Assembly: GCA_013287375.1 (NCBI GenBank)
Contig: JABDDX010000009.1
Location: 1-37,613 of the forward strand
Direction of reading: 5' to 3'
Length of the DNA stretch: 37,613 nucleotides
Source of the DNA: Bacteroidota bacterium
GTDB lineage: Bacteria > Bacteroidota > Bacteroidia > Sphingobacteriales > Sphingobacteriaceae
Part shown: positions 16,446 through 24,512 of the stretch, piece by piece
Numbering within the stretch: the stretch's first letter is position 1
How the letters are laid out: the number at the start of each line of letters is the position of its first letter
The notes under the pieces: generated by a model
Told to the model about the DNA's origin: nothing
What the model saw: only the letters and a program-made list of their open reading frames with translations
Database searches by the model: none
Translations under genes and position numbers: made by a program

Positions 16446-16892
16446 ATGACTGAAAACCTTTCAAAATACAAGTACAAAACACCTATCGCTATCCGGTTTT
16501 CGGATATGGATGCCTACGGACATGTGAACAATGCTGTTTATTTAACCTATTTTGAGATAGCGAGATCGCACTATTGGAAGGATGTAGCTAAGTGGGACTG
16601 GAATGAAAGCGGCGTTATTTTAGGCCGATCAGAAATAAACTATCTGAAACCTATTGTAATGCACGATGAAATTGCTTGTTATGTACGCGTTACCCGCATA
16701 GGCAACAGCAGCTTTGATGTAATGCACGTATTGGTTAAAATAACCCCTGAAGGCGAAGAAATTTGCACCACCGGTAAAACGGTATGCATCAGCTATGATT
16801 ACACAGCCAATAAATCGGTAACCATACCTGCGGCCCAAAGGCAACGGATGATTGATTATGATGAGCCGGGATTAATATCCAATACTCACTAA
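16446..16892 (+). CDS. Acyl-CoA thioesterase, hot-dog fold (YbgC/4HBT type)
   Basis: Cytoplasmic enzyme of the 4-hydroxybenzoyl-CoA thioesterase superfamily that hydrolyses acyl-CoAs. The 148 residues show the active-site motif FSDMDAYGHVNNAVYLTYFE with the catalytic Asp and the long hot-dog helix, followed by GRSEINYLKPIVMHDEIACY. The frame is open from a TTG at 16437, but the ATG at 16446 is the sensible start. It is convergent with the mgtC-like gene, the two stop codons overlapping by 4 bases. Substrate chain length cannot be told. A glutaryl-CoA-type dehydrogenase lies 2.5 kb away on the same strand, but no operon joins them. Confidence 0.9.
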   Translation: MTENLSKYKYKTPIAIRFSDMDAYGHVNNAVYLTYFEIARSHYWKDVAKWDWNESGVILGRSEINYLKPIVMHDEIACYVRVTRIGNSSFDVMHVLVKITPEGEEICTTGKTVCISYDYTANKSVTIPAAQRQRMIDYDEPGLISNTH

Positions 16893-17521
16893 AAGGATTT
16901 GATATGAGGCGTGATTAACAGCTCCTGACTAAGTTTGTTAATATGCTTTTTATGACCTGTAACCATTACAGCTGCATGTAGGTTATCATTTTGTTTATTT
17001 ACCCTTATCACCCGCACTGTAAGGTTGTGCGCCTTAGCCCGGTCTTCCATGTGGAGTAAATGAGTATATTCTGTATCATCAAAAACGATGGTATATAACC
17101 TGTCGTGATGTATTTTATCCAGATAATTCTCCAGAAAGTGAAATACGGTTAGCACGAAAATAGTAATCACCGATGAAATGATACCGAGCAAGTAATCGCC
17201 GGCCCCTACCGCCATACCGATAGCAGCTGAGATCCAGATAACGGCAGCTGTAGTTAAGCCTGTTACGGCAATATCATCCTTAAAAATAACACCTGCACCT
17301 ATAAAACCTATCCCCGTTATTACGTTGATGTTTACACCTAAACCCGCGCGCTGTGCTATTAATGTAAATATAGCTGAGCCAAGACAGATTAAGATTATAG
17401 TCCTGAATCCGGCGGTTTTGTTTTTGTACTGACGCTCGATACCTAAAATACCGCCGCATAAAATGGCGACGCCTATTTTGACAAGATCTTCATTAGCAAT
17501 ATGAAATTCGGCTGGGCCCAT
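16889..17521 (-). CDS. MgtC/SapB-family membrane protein
   Basis: Inner-membrane protein of the MgtC/SapB family, 210 residues. The hydrophobic N-terminal half (about residues 10-130, four or five helices) has the family motifs GGILGIERQYKNKTAGFRT and NVITGIGFIGAGVIFKDD; the soluble C-terminal part (about 135-210) resembles a small ACT-like domain, as in longer MgtC proteins. In pathogens MgtC is linked to low magnesium and to ATP synthase inhibition; no such role can be assumed here, and no magnesium riboswitch was seen. Its ATG overlaps the upstream FAD oxidase stop codon (TAATG), so the two are translationally coupled. Confidence 0.9.
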   Translation of the reverse strand: MGPAEFHIANEDLVKIGVAILCGGILGIERQYKNKTAGFRTIILICLGSAIFTLIAQRAGLGVNINVITGIGFIGAGVIFKDDIAVTGLTTAAVIWISAAIGMAVGAGDYLLGIISSVITIFVLTVFHFLENYLDKIHHDRLYTIVFDDTEYTHLLHMEDRAKAHNLTVRVIRVNKQNDNLHAAVMVTGHKKHINKLSQELLITPHIKSF

Positions 17522-18918
17522 TAAAATATTTTTTCGGGGTTTAATATATTATTTTTATCGAACACTTGCTTTATACCTTTCCATAAAGCGAAATGCACAT
17601 CGGTGTATTTTATCGGCATAAATTCCTTTTGAACAAGGCCTATGCCGTGCTCACCTGAGATAGTGCCACCTAAAGATACAGTTAATTCGAAAATTTCGCG
17701 GATTCCTTTATCCAATTCGTTGACCCAATCGTTATCACTCATGCTGCCCTGCACTATGTTTAAGTGCAGGTTACCATCACCGGCATGGCCAAAGCAAACA
17801 GAATCAAATCCAAACTTATCACCAACTCCTTTAATACCCTTTATTAAAGCAGGTAATTCGGCACGGGGAACTACCATGTCTTCTTTTTTATATACGGAGT
17901 TTATTTTCACCGACTCGCCTATGGTGCGCCTGATCTTCCAAAGATTGGCTTTTTGTGCGGCGGTATCAGCAAATAGCACATCCTTACAACCGAATTTTTC
18001 CAATACCTGGTTTATCTTTTCACATTCGGAAAATATCACATCCCTGTCGGTTCCATCTACTTCAATCAGCAGGAAGGCGTTATCCCCATCCTTCAAATCA
18101 AATACAATGCCGCTGTATTCAATAACCCATTCAATGCATTTACGTTCCATATACTCTACCGCAGATGGCACTACCCCTGCCATAAATATTTCGGCCACGG
18201 CAGCGCAAGCGCTTTCATTAGTTGGAAACGGCGCCAGCATTAAAACATCGGCGGTTGGGTGTGAGATAAGTTTAGTGACTATTTTGGTAACGATTCCCAA
18301 CGTGCCCTCGGAACCGATCATCAGTTGTGTTAAGTTATAGCCGGATGCATATTTAAGCGTATTGGCACCTGTCCAGATGATTTCGCCGGAAGGCAAAACC
18401 ATTTCAAGGTTCAAAATATATTCGCGGATAGTGCCGTATTTAACCACCCTTGGGCCGCCTGAACCATGGGCAACATTGCCGCCGATAAAACAGCTGCCCT
18501 TGCTCGCCGGGTCGACAGGGTAATACAAACCCTTTTCGGCAACCGCATCCATGAATACTTCGGTAATTACACCGGGCTCAACGGTAGCCTGCAAGTTTCT
18601 TTCATCTATGTTTAGGATTTGATTAAAGCGCTCCATCGAGATCAGCAAGCCACCCAAAACGGGTAACGCGCCGCCGCTTAGGCCTGTACCTGCCCCTCTT
18701 GGTGTAATGGGTATTAGATATTGATTACACAGGACTAATAGTTGGGATATTTCAGCGGCAGACCTTGGTTTTACAACTACTTCTGGGTAATAGCTAAGAT
18801 CTTCCGTTTCATCGTGGCTGTATTTCTCCAAATCATCATGATTGGTGATAACCGCATCGCTACCTACAATAACGGTAATTTTTTGGAGAATATCGGCTGT
18901 TATTTTATGATAAGCCAT
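17521..18918 (-). CDS. FAD-linked oxidase, glycolate oxidase GlcD / D-lactate dehydrogenase type
   Basis: Flavoenzyme that oxidises a 2-hydroxy acid such as glycolate or D-lactate, passing electrons to quinones or another acceptor. The 465 residues have an N-terminal FAD-binding type 4 (VAO) domain (about 40-215) with PRGAGTGLSGGALPVLGGLL and GGNVAHGSGGPRVVKYG, and a C-terminal FAD-oxidase domain with FGHAGDGNLHLNIVQ and the signature ISGEHGIGLVQKEF. No GlcE/GlcF partners are adjacent, so this is a stand-alone GlcD-like protein; D-lactate and 2-hydroxyglutarate are also possible substrates. It lies between folB (17 bases upstream) and mgtC (overlap) in a leftward operon. Confidence 0.92.
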   Translation of the reverse strand: MAYHKITADILQKITVIVGSDAVITNHDDLEKYSHDETEDLSYYPEVVVKPRSAAEISQLLVLCNQYLIPITPRGAGTGLSGGALPVLGGLLISMERFNQILNIDERNLQATVEPGVITEVFMDAVAEKGLYYPVDPASKGSCFIGGNVAHGSGGPRVVKYGTIREYILNLEMVLPSGEIIWTGANTLKYASGYNLTQLMIGSEGTLGIVTKIVTKLISHPTADVLMLAPFPTNESACAAVAEIFMAGVVPSAVEYMERKCIEWVIEYSGIVFDLKDGDNAFLLIEVDGTDRDVIFSECEKINQVLEKFGCKDVLFADTAAQKANLWKIRRTIGESVKINSVYKKEDMVVPRAELPALIKGIKGVGDKFGFDSVCFGHAGDGNLHLNIVQGSMSDNDWVNELDKGIREIFELTVSLGGTISGEHGIGLVQKEFMPIKYTDVHFALWKGIKQVFDKNNILNPEKIF

Positions 18919-18935
18919 GAGTTTAAAATTCTATA

Positions 18936-19286
18936 TCAACCTAAAATAACCACGCTGGAGTAGCCAACTTTTCCTTTTAGTGGGGGATTTATTTTTTGTA
19001 CTGATACCCTGCTATTTTTCACAAACGGAAACTTTTTTTTGATGGTATCGGCAATGGCTTGCGCTACGGTTTCAATCAGCTTGCGGGTGATTTTCATTTC
19101 TTCGCAGGCTATGTTGTATAGTTGCTCATAGTTTACGGTGTTCAGGAGCTCATCTTCAGCGAGATCTTCAGTGGGTAAAAAGCTTACCGATATATCTACC
19201 AAAAACCTGCTGCCTAAGAGTTGTTCTTCGGGATAATAGCCGTGGTAGGCAAAAAATTCAGCGCCATTTAAATTTATTTCAACCAT
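18936..19286 (-). CDS. folB: Dihydroneopterin aldolase
   Basis: Folate-pathway enzyme that converts 7,8-dihydroneopterin to 6-hydroxymethyl-dihydropterin and glycolaldehyde. It is 116 residues, normal for FolB. The motifs are intact: NGAEFFAYHGYYPEEQLLGS at the N-terminus with the conserved Tyr and Glu residues, the central LLNTVNYEQLYNIACEEM, LIETVAQAIADTI, and the C-terminal catalytic Lys region SRVSVQKINPPLKGKVGYS. First gene of the leftward folB-FAD oxidase-mgtC cluster. It is divergent from the acyl-CoA dehydrogenase, with 68 bases between the two start codons. Confidence 0.95.
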   Translation of the reverse strand: MVEINLNGAEFFAYHGYYPEEQLLGSRFLVDISVSFLPTEDLAEDELLNTVNYEQLYNIACEEMKITRKLIETVAQAIADTIKKKFPFVKNSRVSVQKINPPLKGKVGYSSVVILG

Positions 19287-19290
19287 AAAT

Positions 19291-19298
19291 CAAATGTA
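19291..19298 (-). promoter_or_regulatory. -7 promoter element of folB
   Basis: The minus strand reads TACATTTG, an exact TAnnTTTG, ending only four bases before the folB ATG. If used, the transcript would be leaderless or nearly so. No good -33 was found, so this is tentative. Confidence 0.35.
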
Positions 19299-19354
19299 AC
19301 AAATTGCCCAATCTAAATTGCTTTCATTAGCTTTACCGCACCAAATATAATGCT

Positions 19355-20536
19355 ATGCCAAAGACTGACCTTTTTGAATCGCCTGATTATTACCAATTAG
19401 ATGAATTGCTTACCGATGAGCACAAACTTATCCGATCAACCGTAAGGGATTGGGTAAAAAAGGAATTAACTCCCATAATTGAAGAGTACGCCCAAAAGGC
19501 AGAATTCCCAAAACAATTAATAAAAGGATTGGCTGAGATAGGCGCTTTTGGGCCGACTATCCCTGTTGAATATGGCGGAGCCGGATTAGACTATATGTCG
19601 TACGGCATTATAATGCAGGAGATTGAGCGCGGGGATTCGGGTATCCGTTCAACATCATCGGTACAGGGATCATTGGTAATGTACCCTATTTATACTTATG
19701 GATCTGAGGAACAGCGTAAGAAATATCTACCCAAATTAGCATCCGGTGAAATGATTGGTTGTTTTGGATTGACAGAACCTGACCACGGCTCAGATCCAGG
19801 CGGTATGACCACCAATTTTAAGGATATGGGCGACCATTACCTGTTAAACGGTGCCAAAATGTGGATCTCGAACGCGCCGTTCGCAGATATTGCTGTGGTT
19901 TGGGCTAAGGATGAAACCGGAAAAATTAAAGGATTAATAGTTGAGCGCGGCATGGAAGGTTTTACTACGCCTGAAACGCATGGCAAATGGTCGTTACGGG
20001 CATCGGCTACGGGCGAGCTGGTGTTTGATAATGTTAAAGTACCGAAGGAAAATTTGTTACCTAACGCTTCAGGGCTTAAAGGTCCGCTAGGTTGCCTTAA
20101 TCAGGCCCGTTATGGTATTGCCTGGGGCGCACTTGGCGCGGCAATGGATTGTTATGATACTGCCTTGCGTTACTCCAAACAACGCATGCAATTTGGCAAG
20201 CCAATAGCGGCCTTCCAATTACAGCAGAAGAAATTGGCCGAGATGATAACCGAAATAACCAAAGGACAATTATTGGTATGGCGATTGGCTACCCTGAAAA
20301 ATGAGAACCGCGCTACTGCGGCTCAAATATCCATGGCAAAACGTAATAGTGTTGAGGTTGCCATAAACATTGCCCGTGAGGCCAGACAAATGCTGGGTGG
20401 TATGGGAATTACCGGAGAATACCCAATAATGAGACATATGATGAACCTTGAGTCGGTTATTACGTATGAAGGAACACATGACATTCATTTATTGATAACA
20501 GGAATGGATATTACTGGCGAAGAGGCTTTTAAGTAA
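19355..20536 (+). CDS. Acyl-CoA dehydrogenase, glutaryl-CoA dehydrogenase type
   Basis: FAD enzyme of the acyl-CoA dehydrogenase family; glutaryl-CoA dehydrogenase oxidises and decarboxylates glutaryl-CoA to crotonyl-CoA in lysine and tryptophan breakdown. The 393 residues show the helical N-domain (ELTPIIEEYAQKAEFPKQLI), the central flavin loop FGLTEPDHGSDPGGM, and the C-terminal RQMLGGMGITGEYPIMRHM, with the catalytic base Glu372 in TYEGTHDIHLLITGMDITGE, a pattern typical of the glutaryl-CoA branch. The branch assignment rests on this C-terminal motif. A TAGCTTTA box with a TTG 21 bases upstream lies before the start. Single gene. Confidence 0.9.
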   Translation: MPKTDLFESPDYYQLDELLTDEHKLIRSTVRDWVKKELTPIIEEYAQKAEFPKQLIKGLAEIGAFGPTIPVEYGGAGLDYMSYGIIMQEIERGDSGIRSTSSVQGSLVMYPIYTYGSEEQRKKYLPKLASGEMIGCFGLTEPDHGSDPGGMTTNFKDMGDHYLLNGAKMWISNAPFADIAVVWAKDETGKIKGLIVERGMEGFTTPETHGKWSLRASATGELVFDNVKVPKENLLPNASGLKGPLGCLNQARYGIAWGALGAAMDCYDTALRYSKQRMQFGKPIAAFQLQQKKLAEMITEITKGQLLVWRLATLKNENRATAAQISMAKRNSVEVAINIAREARQMLGGMGITGEYPIMRHMMNLESVITYEGTHDIHLLITGMDITGEEAFK

Positions 20537-20602
20537 TTGTTTTTCCTTTCTTAATAGTTATTTTTTTTGCCAAACATGTTCATCCGTGTATGAATAATTG
20601 AA

Positions 20603-20610
20603 TATATTTG
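20603..20610 (+). promoter_or_regulatory. -7 promoter element of the sensor kinase gene
   Basis: TATATTTG matches TAnnTTTG, 16 bases before the ATG at 20627. No TTG sits at the usual -33 distance. Confidence 0.5.
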
Positions 20611-20626
20611 TTACAACAATTGATTA

Positions 20627-22735
20627 ATGTTTACGAATAATTATTTACGCCAAAGGTTTAACTTACCCCACGTAAGCCTTATGTTTGGGCTTGCTGTAGG
20701 ATCGGCGTTAATATTATTTTTCTCTTCCTGCAAAAAAAAACAACCGATAGATATAGATAAGGGTGAGTTTTCTCCTGAATTTAGTGTTATTAATGATAGT
20801 GTTTCACGGTTAAATGCTACAAAAAAGGAAAAAGAAGCGATAGTTTATCTTAATATTAAATACAATCAATTAAGCAGCCCCACCCTTTCAGATAGATTGC
20901 AGTACTACCGCTCGCATTTTATGTACAGCAAGAAAATCTCGCGCGACAGAAAACAAGAGTTACTGTACAGCGATACCATGATGATGCTAGCGGGCAAATT
21001 CACCAATTTAAAGCAGTACGTTTATAATACCGCCGATGCGAACTTTGCTAAGGGTGATGCGTACTTTGACTTAAACCAATATACCAGCGCTTACCGGTAC
21101 TATTATGAAGGTTATGTTTTAGGTAAGAACTACCTGGACAATTCTTTATTAGCCGAATATACTTACCGTATGGGTATGGTATCATTCAGGCAATCGCATT
21201 ATAACCTGGCTGCTAATTATTTTAAGGAAAGCTTTAGGCAAAGTTTTGCTTATCGTGATGATTTCAGGGCCTTTTACCAAAGGCAGGAGTTGCTTAACGA
21301 TATTGGCGAAAGCTATTTGAATTCAGGCAATACTGATAGCGCGGCTTTATATTTTAATAAAAATTTAGCATTCATCAACAAATATAGTAATCGATTTAAG
21401 GATATTGGTTACAGGCTTGATATAGCACGCGCTGTAACATGGGGCGATCTGGGCAAATTAATGTATAATAAGGGCAATTATTCAGATGCGCAGAAACTCC
21501 TTCAAAAAAGCATTACTTACGACCTCAGGAAATCTTATGATAATTATGATGCTGAATTGGTTGAGGCTGACCTTGCTGATCTTTACCTGAAACAACATCG
21601 GCTTAAACCATTATTTAGCTTGCTGCAGGATTTGCACAGGCAGATGGACACAGTAAAAAACCTTAGCGCATTAACTGCGTGGAACAGGTTAATGAGTGCA
21701 TACTATGTTCAGAATAAAGATTACGCTCAATCATTAGGTTACTATAAAAACTATAGCGAGCTTAAGGATTCCTTGAGCAAACTCGACTTATATATCAAAG
21801 AAACAGACGTTAATCAGCAATTAGCTAATTACGATAAGCAATACCAGATACAGGCGCTTAAAGACAATAACCAGTTAGAGAAAATATTTTTATTCGTAGC
21901 TGTTTTGGTTGGAATAATGGTTCTTATAATTTTGCTGCTTGTTTTCAGGAACTGGGGGCGATCAAAACGAGATTTAAAGGCGATAAGCGAACTAAATCAA
22001 CAGATCAATTCACAAAAAAACGATTTAGAGGCTACGCTGGAAGAACTAAAAACCAACGGCCAGGAAAAAGACCGGATATTGCGCACCGTAGCGCATGATT
22101 TAAGAAACCCGATTGGCGGTATTGTATCGCTAACCAACGTAATGCTTGAGGATGGATATACCGATGAACAAAAGGAATTGATCAGCCTGGTAAATTCAAC
22201 ATCGAGTAATACACTTGAACTGATTAACGAAATTTTAGAGGCTACAAATCATAAAATAGGGAAATCAAATAAGGAACTGATTGATATTAACTTGCTTGTT
22301 AGCAATAGCGTTGAGATAATGAATTTTAAAGCTGCTGAAAAAGATCAAAAAATAGTAACTGAATTACTTGATGCCCCCCAAATGTTGTTGGTAAGCCGTG
22401 AAAGAGTTTGGCGGGTAATAAGCAACCTGATAAGCAATGCTATAAAATTCAGCCCAAATGGCGCCAGTATCCAGGTAAAACTGATCGGCAATGACAAAGA
22501 AGTTAAAATATGCGTTTCTGATGAAGGTATAGGTATACCCGACAATATAAAAGAAAACGTATTTAATATGTTTACTGATGCGAAACGCCCTGGTACAGCT
22601 GGTGAAAAATCATTTGGATTAGGACTTTCCATCTGCCAGCAGATCATCGAGAATCACAATGGTAAAATTTGGTTTGAGAGCGAAAACAATAAGGGTACTA
22701 CCTTTTTCGTCACCCTAAACAAACCGGCTGCTTAG
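20627..22735 (+). CDS. TPR-containing sensor histidine kinase
   Basis: Membrane sensor kinase, 702 residues. The N-terminus is hydrophobic (about 17-33) and ends in a cysteine (Cys35 in FFSSCKKK), resembling a lipoprotein signal, though Phe at -3 is unusual. A periplasmic region of TPR repeats follows (about 130-390, for example TYRMGMVSFRQSHYNLAANY and AVTWGDLGKLMYNKGNYSDA), then a transmembrane helix (about 418-440), a coiled coil, the HisKA motif RTVAHDLRNPIGGIV with His490, and an ATPase domain (NLISNAIKFSPNG; SDEGIGIPDN; KSFGLGLSICQQII). No response regulator is adjacent, so the partner is unknown. It is convergent with the beta-glucosidase gene, stop codons overlapping by 4 bases. The ligand is not inferable. 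Confidence 0.93.
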   Translation: MFTNNYLRQRFNLPHVSLMFGLAVGSALILFFSSCKKKQPIDIDKGEFSPEFSVINDSVSRLNATKKEKEAIVYLNIKYNQLSSPTLSDRLQYYRSHFMYSKKISRDRKQELLYSDTMMMLAGKFTNLKQYVYNTADANFAKGDAYFDLNQYTSAYRYYYEGYVLGKNYLDNSLLAEYTYRMGMVSFRQSHYNLAANYFKESFRQSFAYRDDFRAFYQRQELLNDIGESYLNSGNTDSAALYFNKNLAFINKYSNRFKDIGYRLDIARAVTWGDLGKLMYNKGNYSDAQKLLQKSITYDLRKSYDNYDAELVEADLADLYLKQHRLKPLFSLLQDLHRQMDTVKNLSALTAWNRLMSAYYVQNKDYAQSLGYYKNYSELKDSLSKLDLYIKETDVNQQLANYDKQYQIQALKDNNQLEKIFLFVAVLVGIMVLIILLLVFRNWGRSKRDLKAISELNQQINSQKNDLEATLEELKTNGQEKDRILRTVAHDLRNPIGGIVSLTNVMLEDGYTDEQKELISLVNSTSSNTLELINEILEATNHKIGKSNKELIDINLLVSNSVEIMNFKAAEKDQKIVTELLDAPQMLLVSRERVWRVISNLISNAIKFSPNGASIQVKLIGNDKEVKICVSDEGIGIPDNIKENVFNMFTDAKRPGTAGEKSFGLGLSICQQIIENHNGKIWFESENNKGTTFFVTLNKPAA

Positions 22736-24093
22736 GCTTTTATAAAATCGCCATACCATTGGCCCGATGATTTTACGATGCGCTTCTGAGTATCGAAATT
22801 CACGTGTATCAATCCAAAACGGGGATTGTAACCCTCAGCCCATTCAAAGTTATCAGTCAGTGTCCACACGAAATAACCACTTACTTTGCAACCTTCTTTT
22901 TTAGCTTTTAATACCTGTTGCAAGTACTCCTGCAAATAAGCGGTACGCTTTACATCGTTTACCACATCATCTTTAACCTCATCGGGGAAAGCGGCGCCGT
23001 TTTCGGTGATGTATAGATTACGAATATTAGTATATTGATTAAACTGTTTGAGTATTTCGTAAATAGACGGTGGATATACTTCCCAACCCATATCGGTAAG
23101 CGGCACATTACGCTTTTTCGCTTTCACGATGTTAGCATGGATGTATGGCGTAAGAAACGAATACTCCACAATTTCGCGGGTATACAATTGTACGCCAATG
23201 AAATCAAAATCGAATTGCATACTTTCTACATCGCCCGGCCGGATGTATTTCTTCATCTTTTTCAGCACCGGTAAATCCTTCTCCGGGTAACCTAAGCCTA
23301 GTATAGGTTCGATATACAATCGGTTTAATAATGTATTAACCTGATTAGCGGCTGCCACATCGCGGGGTTTATCACTTTTGGGTTCGATGTATGAGCAAGA
23401 GAAGGTTGTCCCTATTTCGGCTGTATTTGGCAGCAGCTCACGCAGTATCCTCCCCCCTGCAGCTATCGACATAAGTGCATGATGTACGGCGGGTAAAAAA
23501 TTACCAAGACCTAACCTACCCGGTGCATGTACGCCTAAAAAATAGCCCGCACCTGTAAAAACAGATGGCTCGTTCATCACCATCCAGTTTTTAACTTTAT
23601 GGCCAAAGTTATTAGCGCAAACCCGCACAAATTCACTGAACCAGTTCACCACTTCTCGGTTAGTCCAGCCACCTTTAGCTTCGAGCGCCTGCGGCAGATC
23701 CCAATGATAGACAGTAACCCAGGGTTCAACGCCTTGTTCCAGGCAATAATCAATTACCCGGTTATAATGGTCAATTCCCAACTGGTTAATTTCGCCGGTA
23801 CCTGATGGTAGTATGCGTGACCACGATATTGAAAACCGAAAATTTGGAATATTAAGTTGTTTTATGAGGTCGATATCTTCTTTATATCGATTGTAGAAGT
23901 CGCAGGCTATGTGTGGTTTATCACCATTTTTAATCTTTCCTCGTTTTGCCGCGAAAACATCCCAAATAGATTCTCCCTTACCATCGCAATCACATGATCC
24001 TTCCACCTGGAACGCGGCCGTTGCCACTCCCCAAATAAAATCATCGCCAAAATTCTGTCTGTTAAAATCCCCGTGCTGCGTAGTAAGTTCCAT
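22732..24093 (-). CDS. Family GH1 beta-glucosidase
   Basis: Retaining beta-glucosidase of glycoside hydrolase family 1, 453 residues from the chosen ATG at 24091-24093; an in-frame ATG at 24111 would add only six residues (MYWLKL). The N-terminal signature FIWGVATAAFQVEGSCDCDG, the acid/base VMNEPSVF (Glu175), the nucleophile YITENGAAFPDE (Glu364) and the aglycone-site GYFVWTLTDNFEWAEGYNPR are all intact, so it should be active. There is no signal peptide, hence a cytoplasmic enzyme that splits imported beta-glucosides such as cellobiose. No transporter is next to it. The exact sugar is inferred only at family level. Confidence 0.95.
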   Translation of the reverse strand: MELTTQHGDFNRQNFGDDFIWGVATAAFQVEGSCDCDGKGESIWDVFAAKRGKIKNGDKPHIACDFYNRYKEDIDLIKQLNIPNFRFSISWSRILPSGTGEINQLGIDHYNRVIDYCLEQGVEPWVTVYHWDLPQALEAKGGWTNREVVNWFSEFVRVCANNFGHKVKNWMVMNEPSVFTGAGYFLGVHAPGRLGLGNFLPAVHHALMSIAAGGRILRELLPNTAEIGTTFSCSYIEPKSDKPRDVAAANQVNTLLNRLYIEPILGLGYPEKDLPVLKKMKKYIRPGDVESMQFDFDFIGVQLYTREIVEYSFLTPYIHANIVKAKKRNVPLTDMGWEVYPPSIYEILKQFNQYTNIRNLYITENGAAFPDEVKDDVVNDVKRTAYLQEYLQQVLKAKKEGCKVSGYFVWTLTDNFEWAEGYNPRFGLIHVNFDTQKRIVKSSGQWYGDFIKA

Positions 24094-24512
24094 TAATTTG
24101 AGCCAATACAATGCCCAAATTGTGCATTATATTTCTTATAAAAGAAAAAATTTTGGAATAACAGCTTAGTGCATGAACGATGAGCGCATGCTTCTCAGCA
24201 TTATCCATTCAGGAAAACTACCAACAAGCCTTAAAAAATTTGCTATAAGTTTCATATCCTTTAATTTTTACTTAAAGGTATAACATCATTGTGTAGCTAT
24301 TGTGTTAGTTGTGTTATGTTATTGTTAACTAGCATCTTGAGAACACTACGTTTCGCTGGCTGAGCACTCTTTCGCTGTTCGGCAAAGAGATGAATCTTTT
24401 GCACCTAGTATTATTTTATTTTTTCAATAAAGAAAATGACCTGATTTTTTAATATTACTTCGAAAGCAAACGTATTTATTTAAATCGATAAGTTTATCGG
24501 ATATAATAGCAC
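24094..24512. other. Gap between GH1 and the eCIS-core gene; little content
   Basis: No supported gene. On the minus strand there is a 29-codon frame (24166-24255, MKLIANFLRLVGSF...) preceded by AAAGG directly before its ATG; I cannot support it as a gene. A small hairpin (CTCTTT 24367-24372, AAAGAG 24384-24389) lies in a GC-richer patch at about 24335-24395. The rest is AT-rich. Confidence 0.4.

Noticed and set aside
17642..18340. A 232-codon open frame on the plus strand
   Set aside because: It is the exact mirror of the FAD-linked oxidase gene, which has clear domain motifs; the plus-strand product is Ser/Pro-rich and matches nothing.
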